Positions 1 through 5,960 of a DNA stretch of 5,966 nt are shown here, piece after piece. The translations under genes and the position numbers were made by a program. This DNA is from Planctomycetota bacterium (GTDB lineage: Bacteria; Planctomycetota; UBA1135; GCA-002686595), in the NCBI GenBank assembly GCA_029212955.1, contig JARGOW010000259.1, positions 1 to 5,966 of the forward strand. The letters are read 5' to 3'. Below the pieces are notes generated by a model that was given only the letters and a program-made list of their open reading frames with translations, did not search any database and was not told the origin of the DNA. How positions within the stretch are numbered: the stretch's first letter is position 1; each line of letters starts with the position of its first letter.

Positions 1-61
1 GCGAATGGGCGGTTGGGGGTCTGACGCCGTATCCACGCTCCGTATTGGGTATGCTTGGGGC

Positions 62-1756
62 ATGAGCTTCCTCGCGCCGCTTTGCATTGCTTCCGCCCTC
101 TTCGCTGGTCCCCAGGAACAGGAGTGGGGTGTGCACGACATGGAGCGGCCCCTGCCGCCGCGGGTGGAAGGGGCGAAAGCCCTGGAGCTCCCCGCTCCCG
201 AGGGTGCCACCGTGTTGTTTGACGGCAAGAATCTGGACCTGTGGCAACACCACGATGGGTCGGCACCGAAGTGGCAGGTCAAGGACGGGTACTTTGAAGT
301 CAAGGGTGGCTCTGGGGACCTTCGCACCAAGAAGGCCTTCGGAGATGTGCACCTGCACTTGGAATGGCGCGTGCCCAAGTCCGAGGAAGGCAAAACGGGC
401 CAGGCCTTTGGCAACTCCGGCGTATTCCTGATGAACACCTACGAGATTCAGGTGCTGGAAACTTCGACAAATCGCACTTACGCGGACGGGATGGCGGGTG
501 CCATGTACGGGCAGTATCCGCCGATGGTAAACGCGGGTGCCGGCCCTGGTGAGTGGAACTCCTATGACATTTACTTCCAATCACCGCGCTTTGAAAACGG
601 CCAGGTCAATCGCCCTGCCTGGGTTACCGTTTTCCACAATGGGTATGTAATCCATGAGGGTCGGAGATACCTCGGTGCGACCACCCACAAGCGCCGTGCT
701 TCGTACTCATCCCATGGCAATGCACTCCCCCTTCGACTTCAAGACCATGGCGACCCCGTGCAATTCAGGAACATTTGGGTGCGCCCTCTACCCTGGTCCA
801 TCGACAACTGGGGTCAGCCGCATTACGTCGACAATGGCATGCCCTCCGAAGTCCTCGTAAAGGAACAAAGCCGCTTCAATGACATAGCCGGCGACCTCCG
901 GAAACACGTGGAGAGAATCACCGCCATCCATCCTCGGCCCGACGGGGCTCACCCATCTGGCATGCAAATGGCGTCTAGCTGCATTGCATCTGAGTTGACG
1001 TCCATGGGGTACGAAGTTCACAGTCAAACTTTCCTCGCTGAAGGTAGGCCCTATCGAAACCTGATCGTGAGGATTGGTTCTGACAAGGGCCCGTTGACCG
1101 TGATTGGGGCCCACTACGACGTTTGCGACTCCAGCCCGGGAGCCGATGACAATGCAAGTGGGGTGGCAGTGCTTCTGGAATTGGCCAAACACATCTCGCA
1201 TCAGCGGATACTCGCTAGCACTGAAATCAAAACCCCATTGGAACTCGTCTTCTACGCACTCGAAGAGCCCCCCTACTTCCGCACCAAGGACATGGGCAGC
1301 GCCCACCACGCCAAGGCCCTCAAAGCCGCCGGCACCGAGGTCCGCGGCATGATCTCCCTCGAAATGCTCGGCTACTACGACGAGACCGAAGGCTCCCAGG
1401 AATACCCCATCCCGGCCATGGCCGCCCTGTACCCCAAGGCCGGCAATTTCCTGGCCCTGGTCGGCCGGCCCGAGGACCAGGCCTGGATCACCCACTGGAA
1501 CACTGCCATGGGCCAATCCATGTCCCTGCCCCTCGAAACCCTGGCCGCGCCCCGCGAGGTGGAGGGGGTCGACTTCTCCGACCATCAAAACTACTGGGAT
1601 GCCGGATTCACGGCCATGATGCTCACGGATACCGCCCACCTGCGCAATCCCCACTACCACAAGATGACCGACACGGCGGATACCCTGAACTACGATCACA
1701 TGGCGGATATCGTTTCCGGAGTCCTGGCCGCCATTCGCGCCCTGGACAAAAAGTGA
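62..1756 (+). CDS. Secreted DUF1080 / M28 zinc-peptidase fusion protein
   Basis: Predicted 564-residue exported two-domain protein. The ATG at 62 gives a hydrophobic leader (about residues 1-15, ending ALFAG) that looks like a signal peptide, though it has no basic residue. An in-frame ATG at 5 would add 19 residues including an Arg, so the start is not certain. Residues about 46-242 match DUF1080 (3-keto-disaccharide hydrolase, concanavalin-like fold): VLFDGKNLDLW near 51, GNSGVFL at 117-123, YEIQVLE at 127-133, GQYPP at 150-154, WVTVFHNG at 187-194 and LRLQDHGDPVQFRNIWVRPL ending at 243. Residues about 272-564 match peptidase family M28: GAHYDV (His351), PGADDNASG (Asp362/363), the EE pair 401-402, LEMLGYY (Glu434) and NPHYHKMTDT (His533). 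These supply a full apparent zinc-ligand and catalytic set. It likely acts outside the cytoplasm as an aminopeptidase-like hydrolase with a carbohydrate-related module. The substrate cannot be read from the sequence. Codon usage changes sharply near 1255. Confidence 0.9.
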   Translation: MSFLAPLCIASALFAGPQEQEWGVHDMERPLPPRVEGAKALELPAPEGATVLFDGKNLDLWQHHDGSAPKWQVKDGYFEVKGGSGDLRTKKAFGDVHLHLEWRVPKSEEGKTGQAFGNSGVFLMNTYEIQVLETSTNRTYADGMAGAMYGQYPPMVNAGAGPGEWNSYDIYFQSPRFENGQVNRPAWVTVFHNGYVIHEGRRYLGATTHKRRASYSSHGNALPLRLQDHGDPVQFRNIWVRPLPWSIDNWGQPHYVDNGMPSEVLVKEQSRFNDIAGDLRKHVERITAIHPRPDGAHPSGMQMASSCIASELTSMGYEVHSQTFLAEGRPYRNLIVRIGSDKGPLTVIGAHYDVCDSSPGADDNASGVAVLLELAKHISHQRILASTEIKTPLELVFYALEEPPYFRTKDMGSAHHAKALKAAGTEVRGMISLEMLGYYDETEGSQEYPIPAMAALYPKAGNFLALVGRPEDQAWITHWNTAMGQSMSLPLETLAAPREVEGVDFSDHQNYWDAGFTAMMLTDTAHLRNPHYHKMTDTADTLNYDHMADIVSGVLAAIRALDKK

Positions 1757-1820
1757 CCGGGCGGTTTCAATTCCCAGCTAAGTAGGTCACAAGCCTGGCC
1801 CACCCCACGTAACAAGCACC

Positions 1821-2042
1821 ATGAAGCGACTCGCACTTGCCCTCTACATCATCCCCGTTATCGGCCTGTATCTGCGACTGACGGGCTGCTGAGGCGATCT
1901 CCAATCCACGCTCGGTACGGGCATGCTCCTGGCTGGAATCCCGGTCTATGTTTGGAATCAGAACCTCAATGGCCAATTGGCGCGGACGCAAGTGCCCGCA
2001 TCCGATGGGGACCCTGAGAGCGGTGAGGACGGTTCGGAGTAA
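1821..2042 (+). pseudogene. Small two-helix membrane ORF interrupted by an in-frame TGA
   Basis: From the ATG at 1821, 23 codons read MKRLALALYIIPVIGLYLRL followed by TGC and then TGA (1890-1892). The same frame then runs open for 49 more codons to TAA at 2040-2042. It encodes a second hydrophobic helix (GMLLAGIPVYVW) and an acidic, Ser/Gly-rich tail. Read through, it is a 73-residue protein with two membrane segments and a charged C-terminus, which is coherent protein-like sequence on both sides of the TGA. Possible readings are a nonsense mutation (for example TGG to TGA), the decayed 3' end of a longer transporter, or a selenocysteine codon. The second helix loosely resembles the last helix of APC-family amino-acid permeases, but that is from memory and unverified. 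The frame is closed upstream by TAA at 1779-1781. An in-frame ATG at 1923 could give a 39-residue product. No Shine-Dalgarno sequence is seen. The flanking parts of the 1757-2163 gap show no other gene. Confidence 0.45.
1907..1925 (+). other. Weak SECIS-like stem-loop downstream of the in-frame TGA
   Basis: GCTC (1910-1913) pairs with GGGC (1919-1922), including one G-U pair, around the loop GGTAC. The stem is extended by A1908-T1924 and C1907-G1925 across a C/A mismatch. The loop begins 22 bases after the TGA and has G in its first two positions, which fits the loose general pattern of bacterial selenocysteine insertion elements. A stem this short arises easily by chance in GC-rich DNA, so this is only a candidate. 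Confidence 0.15.
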
Positions 2043-2095
2043 GAGAGTCCGAATTCCACTTGGGTAAGCTGGAAGCACATTCAGAATGAGAGCGT

Positions 2096-2125
2096 AGGGC
2101 CGGGATCCGCAAGGAGCCCGGCCCT
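2096..2125 (+). terminator. Strong GNRA-capped hairpin, terminator or operator
   Basis: AGGGCCGGG (2096-2104) is perfectly complementary to CCCGGCCCT (2117-2125). Inside it, after one A/G mismatch, TCC (2106-2108) pairs with GGA (2113-2115) around a GCAA tetraloop of the GNRA class. That gives 12 base pairs in all. No T-run follows (the next bases are GCTATATTG), so it is not a classical intrinsic terminator. It could stop transcription coming from the 1821-2042 region. Alternatively, as DNA, it could be an operator, because it covers the -35 position of the promoter proposed at 2125-2133. Confidence 0.5.
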
Positions 2126-2133
2126 GCTATATT
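2125..2133 (+). promoter_or_regulatory. Extended -10 promoter candidate for the PQQ-dehydrogenase-like gene
   Basis: TGCTATATT fits the extended -10 pattern TG-N-TATAAT with one mismatch. It lies 30 bases before the ATG at 2164 and predicts a leader of roughly 22-25 bases. No recognisable -35 hexamer lies 17 bases upstream, where the hairpin loop sits. The leader has no Shine-Dalgarno sequence. It contains a small dyad, GACC-G-GGTC (2134-2142), of unknown relevance. This is an inference from the sequence pattern only. Confidence 0.35.
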
Positions 2134-2163
2134 GACCGGGTCCAAAGTCCCACAGACTCGCCC

Positions 2164-3351
2164 ATGAAACTCTCCGCTCTCGCCGCCTTCGGCCTCGCTC
2201 TCCTCGCTCCATTCTCTACCGCTTGCGGGCAAACCCAGGAGCCCAGCAAGGTGGAACCCTCGATCGAAGTCGAACGAGCTTTCCCCAATCTCAAATTCAA
2301 GCGGCCCCTCTTCCTGACCCCCGCCGGCGATGGCAGCGGTCGCCTGTTCGTGATCGAAAAAATGGGCGTCATCCGAGTCTTCGAGGACAAGCAAGACGTT
2401 GGTACCTCCAAGGTCTTCCTGGATATCAACGAGCAAGTCAGCGTCAAGGGCAACGAAGAGGGCCTGCTCGGAATTGCCTTCCACCCCCAATACGCGGAGA
2501 ACGGAAAATTCTACGTGCATTACTCATCCTCGGTCAAAACCAAGGTGGGCATCCTGTCCGAGTTTCAGGTCAGCAAGGACGACCCTGACAAAGCGGACCC
2601 GGCCTCCGCGCGCGTTTTGATCGAACAAAAGCAACCCTGGCGCAACCACAACGGCGGCATGATCGAATTCGGCCCGGACAACATGTTGTACTGGGCCCTG
2701 GGCGACGGCGGCGCTGGCGGGGACCCCAAGGGCAGCGGCCAGGACCTGACGTCGCTGCTCGGTACCATTCTGCGCATCGACGTGGATACGCGTACCGGCG
2801 ACCTGGAGTACGGCATTCCGAAGGACAACCCCTTCGTCAATGAACCCGAAGGCGCACGCGGCGAAATCTTCGCCTTTGGCCTGCGCAATGTGTGGCGCTT
2901 TTCCTTCGACCGAAAAACCGGTGAGCTTTGGGCAGCAGATGTGGGGCAGGGCCGCTGGGAAGAGGTCGACCTCATCACCTCGGGCGGCAACTATGGTTGG
3001 AAGGTCCGGGAAGGATTCGAGGTCTTCACCGACAAAGCAGAAATCTCCTTCGGCAAGGCCATCGATCCCATCGCCGTGTATGGTCGCAAGGAAGGTATTT
3101 CGATCACCGGCGGGTACGTATACCGCGGCGAACGCTTCCCTTCACTCCAGGGTTCCTACATCTACGGCGACTACCAATCCGGAAATGTTTGGCGCATCAC
3201 GAAGGACGATGCGGGCCAATACCACAATGCAATGGCACTCCAGGATGCTGGCATTCGCATCGCGTCCTTCGGGGAGGACTCCAAGGGTGAGCTCTACGTA
3301 CTCGGCTACGACAGCGGCACGATCATGCGCGTCGTCCCCAAGAAGCCCTGA
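2164..3351 (+). CDS. PQQ-dependent sugar dehydrogenase family beta-propeller (GSDH type), exported
   Basis: A 395-residue protein of the soluble glucose/sorbosone dehydrogenase family (YliI/s-GDH-like six-bladed propeller), complete at both ends. The leader (MKLSALAAFG, then hydrophobic to about residue 20) is a signal peptide. Cys21 follows STA, a poor lipobox, so lipidation is possible but doubtful. Family motifs in order: LFVIEKMGVIRVFED (61-75), EEGLLGIAFHPQY (98-110), NHNGGMIEFGPD with His162 in the usual catalytic-His position, LGDGGAGGDP (179-188), LLGTILRIDVD (198-208), GLRNVWRFSFD with Arg241-Asn242 at the usual cofactor-contact place, ADVGQGRWEEVD (258-269), GGNYGW (274-279), GGYVYRG (316-322) and GDYQSGNVWRI (335-345). 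It probably oxidises an aldose or similar alcohol with PQQ in the periplasm and passes electrons to the respiratory chain. The substrate is unknown, and many planctomycetal homologues are uncharacterised. No PQQ synthesis gene is present in the window. The TGA stop directly abuts the stop of the opposing gene. Confidence 0.9.
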   Translation: MKLSALAAFGLALLAPFSTACGQTQEPSKVEPSIEVERAFPNLKFKRPLFLTPAGDGSGRLFVIEKMGVIRVFEDKQDVGTSKVFLDINEQVSVKGNEEGLLGIAFHPQYAENGKFYVHYSSSVKTKVGILSEFQVSKDDPDKADPASARVLIEQKQPWRNHNGGMIEFGPDNMLYWALGDGGAGGDPKGSGQDLTSLLGTILRIDVDTRTGDLEYGIPKDNPFVNEPEGARGEIFAFGLRNVWRFSFDRKTGELWAADVGQGRWEEVDLITSGGNYGWKVREGFEVFTDKAEISFGKAIDPIAVYGRKEGISITGGYVYRGERFPSLQGSYIYGDYQSGNVWRITKDDAGQYHNAMALQDAGIRIASFGEDSKGELYVLGYDSGTIMRVVPKKP

Positions 3352-3606
3352 TCAGCGGGGCCCAAACGGGCAGTGTCGACAACCCAAATTGCAGCAGCCG
3401 CGGCCATTCCAAATGGCCTCGGCCGTTTCGACCATGGCTCCGGAGATCGGATCCCGATAGCGCGATTGCCCAGCGGCCATGGCCGCATCGTGCCTGGCCA
3501 TCACCTTTTCATAGAGGGGATGACGGGGATCGAAATTGTCCGGATGGGGCTTGCGCTGGGCGGGAGGAAGCGGATTCGCTCCGCCGGAACCTTGTGATTC
3601 GCCCAC
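3352..3606 (-). CDS. Small DUF5522-like protein with C-terminal Cys motif
   Basis: An 84-residue protein with a GTG start. The C-terminus carries GRGCCNLGCRHCPFGPR, giving Cys71, Cys72, Cys76 and Cys79. The CC-x3-C-x2-CP arrangement is characteristic of DUF5522 and related 'oxidoreductase-like' small proteins, and suggests metal or Fe-S binding. The N-terminal third is Pro/Gly-rich and probably disordered. Residues about 29-66 are predicted mostly helical. There is no signal peptide, so it is likely cytoplasmic. The GTG lies four bases after the TAG of the methyltransferase gene, and an AGG overlapping that stop can serve as ribosome binding site, so the two genes very likely form an operon. 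An internal ATG (Met36) would still keep the Cys motif. Its role is unknown. The gene ends flush against the PQQ-dehydrogenase-like gene. Confidence 0.75.
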   Translation of the reverse strand: MGESQGSGGANPLPPAQRKPHPDNFDPRHPLYEKVMARHDAAMAAGQSRYRDPISGAMVETAEAIWNGRGCCNLGCRHCPFGPR

Positions 3607-3610
3607 GAAC

Positions 3611-4330
3611 CTAAGGCCTGCGAAATCGCAGGTAGTAGTTTTCTTCGAGGCCAGGCAAGGTCACTTCTTCCACGAAATGGAAGCCAGCTTCTTCGACCTC
3701 GGCACGCACCTGATCCTTTCCGGCGCGCACGTGACCTAGAATCCATTCACGTGATTCACCGGGGATGCGTTCGAAATCCACGATGATCAACTTGCCCCCG
3801 CTGGCCAGCGAGCTGTGCAAGGAAGCAAGCATGGCCTTGTGGTATTCGAAGTGGTGGTAGGTGTCGCAAACGTAAGCAGCGTCGATGGAGTTTTCGGGCA
3901 AATCCAAGGAGGCTTCGCTCGAAGCATGCACCGTCACGTTGGCCAGGTTTTCTTCCACCTTGCGCGCGCCCAGGTGCTCGATGAAGCGCGGTGAAATGTC
4001 GACGGCATAGACCTTGCCGTTTTCGCCCACGGCTTGGGAGAAGGGAACCAGGTACAAGCCGGTTCCCGCGCCCACGTCAGCAATGCGATCACCCTGTTTG
4101 AGATCCATGGCCTTCACGATGTCGCCGCGGCATGCGAAAACTTCCCGACTTTCCACCTCCCAGCGGGTCTCCCAGGCCTCCGGATCCAATTCGGTATCCA
4201 GAAAGTTGTCATTGATTCCTTCAGGCACGGCGGAGCGCTCCATTGGTTGGGGGGAGGCGCTAGGCACCGAAGAACAGGAAAACAGGCCGAGGCCAAGCAG
4301 GGCCGCGAGGCCGATGACACGATTGCACAT
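3611..4330 (-). CDS. Class I SAM-dependent methyltransferase with lipoprotein signal
   Basis: A 239-residue protein. The chosen ATG at 4330 gives a textbook lipoprotein leader, MCNRVIGLAALLGLGLFSC, with lipobox LFSC and Cys19 as the lipidation site. The open frame continues upstream to 4651, but that extension has no protein-like features. After a Ser/Pro linker (20-36) comes a Rossmann methyltransferase fold: motif I DVGAGTG (85-91), motif II acidic residue in AVDIS (109-113), VCDTYHHFEYH (154-164) and strand GGKLIIVDF (178-186). It resembles UbiE/Methyltransf_11-type enzymes, but the acceptor is unknown. An exported methyltransferase is odd because S-adenosylmethionine is cytoplasmic. It is first in an operon with the DUF5522-like gene. 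No Shine-Dalgarno sequence precedes the start. Fold confidence is high, location moderate. Confidence 0.88.
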   Translation of the reverse strand: MCNRVIGLAALLGLGLFSCSSVPSASPQPMERSAVPEGINDNFLDTELDPEAWETRWEVESREVFACRGDIVKAMDLKQGDRIADVGAGTGLYLVPFSQAVGENGKVYAVDISPRFIEHLGARKVEENLANVTVHASSEASLDLPENSIDAAYVCDTYHHFEYHKAMLASLHSSLASGGKLIIVDFERIPGESREWILGHVRAGKDQVRAEVEEAGFHFVEEVTLPGLEENYYLRFRRP

Positions 4331-4432
4331 GGCCACAGATTGATCGAGAACGCATCCGGGAACAACCCCTTTTTGGGCTTCGCAGACCCGGAAAAGTCGG
4401 GAGCCGCAGGACGATACAGAGCCGCTCAAGAT

Positions 4433-4444
4433 CCACGCCCGTGG
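4433..4444. promoter_or_regulatory. Dyad CCACG-CC-CGTGG in divergent intergenic region
   Basis: A perfect 5+5 base dyad with a two-base centre lies in the 235-base gap between the divergent methyltransferase (start 4330) and membrane-protein (start 4566) genes. It could be an operator serving one or both. No convincing -35/-10 pair was found in the gap on either strand, and dyads of this size can occur by chance. Confidence 0.2.
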
Positions 4445-4565
4445 GACCCGGCTAGAACCCCTACGGCCCCATGCGTGTGAAACCGGACCGGCGCCCGTTG
4501 GATAGGCCAGCAGCGAAAATCCAATGGGTAGCGTATGGTCAGGTTCGATCTCAGCCCAACGCCCC

Positions 4566-5135
4566 ATGAACTTCGTCCCTACCATTCTCCTAGGACTCTG
4601 CCTGATCGCCCCTCCGCGCGACATCACAGCCCCTGGATTCAAGAAAGTCACCCATCAAGTGGTCGTCGAAAACCCCAAGGAATTCGAGGATTGGTTGGTT
4701 GTTGCCGCCACGCACCTGGGACCTTCCCATGTGACCGTCGTGGAGCCCGGCGTCCCCTTCTCGTATTCCTCCAAGTACGGAACGGTGCTCTACGCCCTGC
4801 CGCAGGGAACTGCGGTTCCCTCGTCCCAAGACAACCGCAGGGTTCCGCGCTCGGAGTTTGAGGGATTTCTCTCGGCAAGCCCCCCGGTCACCCACCCCTC
4901 GGCTGTTTCCTCCATGTCTCCGGTCGATCGGGTCCTCACCACGATTCGCATCACCAACATTTCCAACGAAGGCATCGAACTCGAAGCCCTGCGCACCCAG
5001 GAGTTTGATTCCGATGGGGAGTCGGTAGGATGGCTCCGCATTTGGGCCATTCCCGGCGGCATTGTTCTCCTGGGCATAGCGGGCCTCGTCTTCCTTCGCC
5101 GTCGAAGGCGTCGTAGGAAAACCACGCAAGGATGA
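4566..5135 (+). CDS. Bitopic extracytoplasmic protein of unknown function
   Basis: A 189-residue protein with a short hydrophobic leader (residues 1-16, MNFVPTILLGLCLIAP), an extracytoplasmic region of about 135 residues, and one membrane helix (about 160-177) followed by seven Arg and a Lys (178-185). The basic tail acts as a stop-transfer, so the topology is N-terminus and domain outside, tail inside. The ectodomain carries patterns such as THQVVVENPKEFEDWLVV (29-46), VVEPGVPFSY (58-67), TVLYALPQG (73-81) and SPVDRVLTTIRITNI (118-132), which look like a conserved domain I cannot name. The leader lacks basic residues. An in-frame ATG at 4524 would add 14 residues including an Arg, so the start is uncertain. 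The last helix plus Arg cluster superficially resembles sorting-signal tails, but no PEP or LPxTG motif is present. Its stop overlaps the next start (ATGA), implying coupled translation. Confidence 0.8.
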   Translation: MNFVPTILLGLCLIAPPRDITAPGFKKVTHQVVVENPKEFEDWLVVAATHLGPSHVTVVEPGVPFSYSSKYGTVLYALPQGTAVPSSQDNRRVPRSEFEGFLSASPPVTHPSAVSSMSPVDRVLTTIRITNISNEGIELEALRTQEFDSDGESVGWLRIWAIPGGIVLLGIAGLVFLRRRRRRRKTTQG

Positions 5136-5443
5136 TCTACCTTGGAACCCTCTTTGCCACCGTGATTGCCGAGCTGCTGGTGGCCGCTTTGCTTTTCAAA
5201 GGAAGGCCTCCCAAGGATTTGTGGACCGTGATCCTGTGCGTCAATCTGTGCACACACCCAGTGGCATCTTTTCTCCTCAATGGGCCGTGGCATGGTCTTG
5301 GATTCTGGCCCATCGAATGGCTAGTCTTGCTCGCCGAATTCGCCATGTATCTCTGGGTGACTCACCTGAAGACCAGCAGGGCCGCCTACCTGTCCTTGGC
5401 GACCAACGGCTGCACGGTTGCGCTTTCTTTCTTGCTACCTTGA
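5132..5443 (+). CDS. Small multi-pass membrane protein coupled to upstream gene
   Basis: A 103-residue very hydrophobic protein with probably four membrane helices (about 4-22, 30-50, 57-78 and 84-102). Polar residues lie inside or beside the helices: Glu14, Asn38, the T-H-P trio at 41-43, Glu62, Glu69 and Asn92. Such buried polar residues usually mark function or helix packing. Its ATG overlaps the TGA of the preceding gene in the sequence ATGA, so it is probably translated by re-initiation and made in fixed ratio with the bitopic protein. A weak AGGA lies 13 bases upstream. I do not recognise a named family. A subunit of a small membrane complex is a reasonable inference from the coupling. 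Its end lies 31 bases from the opposing PrcB-like gene, and no hairpin is seen in that gap. Confidence 0.8.
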   Translation: MIYLGTLFATVIAELLVAALLFKGRPPKDLWTVILCVNLCTHPVASFLLNGPWHGLGFWPIEWLVLLAEFAMYLWVTHLKTSRAAYLSLATNGCTVALSFLLP

Positions 5444-5474
5444 ACCACCTTGCGCATCGCCACCCGCCTTGCCA

Positions 5475-5951
5475 TCAGGAGTCCGGATTCCAGTCCACTT
5501 CTTCCACGTGATTGGGCACGATCAAGAACGTGTAGGGACGTGTTTCCACCTGGAGTTGGGGCAAATCCTCATTCGGCTTCTTTTCACGTGTATGCAAGAC
5601 CCAGCCCCTAGAACGCGACTCCAGGCCCACCACCGAAATGGAGTAGCCCGCGGTGGGCCGATCTCCGAGGAATACCGCCAACACATTCTCGTTTGAAAAA
5701 CTGACAACCGGAAGTGGGGACTCGGGGTCCTGTAGTTCCATGTGACGCGCCCAAAGCTCGGACCATTCCTTGGCGTTCCGACAAAGGACCAGACCCGACT
5801 CCGCCACGCCGGTCTGCGTTCCCGACGCAAAAACCGTTGCCTGGATTTTTTGTCCCGACGAATCCAGGAATCCGGGTTCTCCCCGGCAACCGATCAGGAT
5901 CGGAAACAATAGAAGCGCGAACCACACGCGGCAGGCTTGGATGGAGTTCAT
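5475..5951 (-). CDS. PrcB C-terminal-domain lipoprotein
   Basis: A 158-residue predicted lipoprotein. The leader ends FPILIGC, with lipobox LIGC and Cys22 as the lipid attachment site. Residues about 50-150 match the PrcB_C pattern seen in 'protease complex subunit PrcB' proteins: a LCRNAKEWSELWARH segment (56-70), FSNENVLAVFLGDRPTAGYS (85-104), a variable strand region, then TRPYTFLIVP (137-146). PrcB of Treponema denticola helps assemble the dentilisin surface protease, but most homologues are orphan lipoproteins of unknown role and no partner protease is adjacent here. The M28 fusion protein is about 3.7 kb away, and a link would be speculation. The start is supported by a good ribosome binding site. 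The gene appears complete. Confidence 0.8.
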   Translation of the reverse strand: MNSIQACRVWFALLLFPILIGCRGEPGFLDSSGQKIQATVFASGTQTGVAESGLVLCRNAKEWSELWARHMELQDPESPLPVVSFSNENVLAVFLGDRPTAGYSISVVGLESRSRGWVLHTREKKPNEDLPQLQVETRPYTFLIVPNHVEEVDWNPDS

Positions 5952-5960
5952 GATGCGAGG

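Noticed and set aside
788..1699. 303-residue open frame on the minus strand opposite the M28 domain
   Set aside because: The product is rich in Gly, Val and His with low-complexity runs and no recognisable motifs. It mirrors the codon pattern of the real gene on the plus strand, which has clear family motifs.
1757..1767. Short ACC-GGGC-GGT dyad after the fusion-protein stop
   Set aside because: A three-pair stem is too short to act as a terminator and no T-run follows.
1890..1892. TGA reassigned as Trp throughout the genome
   Set aside because: Six of the seven intact genes end in TGA exactly where family homology ends or neighbours begin, so TGA works as a stop here.
1966..2520. 184-residue minus-strand frame overlapping the start of the PQQ-dehydrogenase-like gene
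   Set aside because: It lies opposite the strongly supported dehydrogenase coding sequence, shows no motif or signal, and has an acidic composition expected of antisense codons.
4034..4480. 148-residue plus-strand frame over the methyltransferase gene and the divergent gap
   Set aside because: Most of it is antisense to the methyltransferase motifs, and the remainder looks like random GC-rich translation.
4331..4651. Upstream extension of the methyltransferase frame by 107 codons
   Set aside because: It would bury an excellent lipoprotein leader inside the protein and overlap the divergent gene. The extra residues have no domain-like character.
3727..5590. Several CACGTG hexamers (near 3729, 3749, 5506 and 5585)
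   Set aside because: They lie mostly inside coding sequence with no regular spacing, and are compatible with chance.
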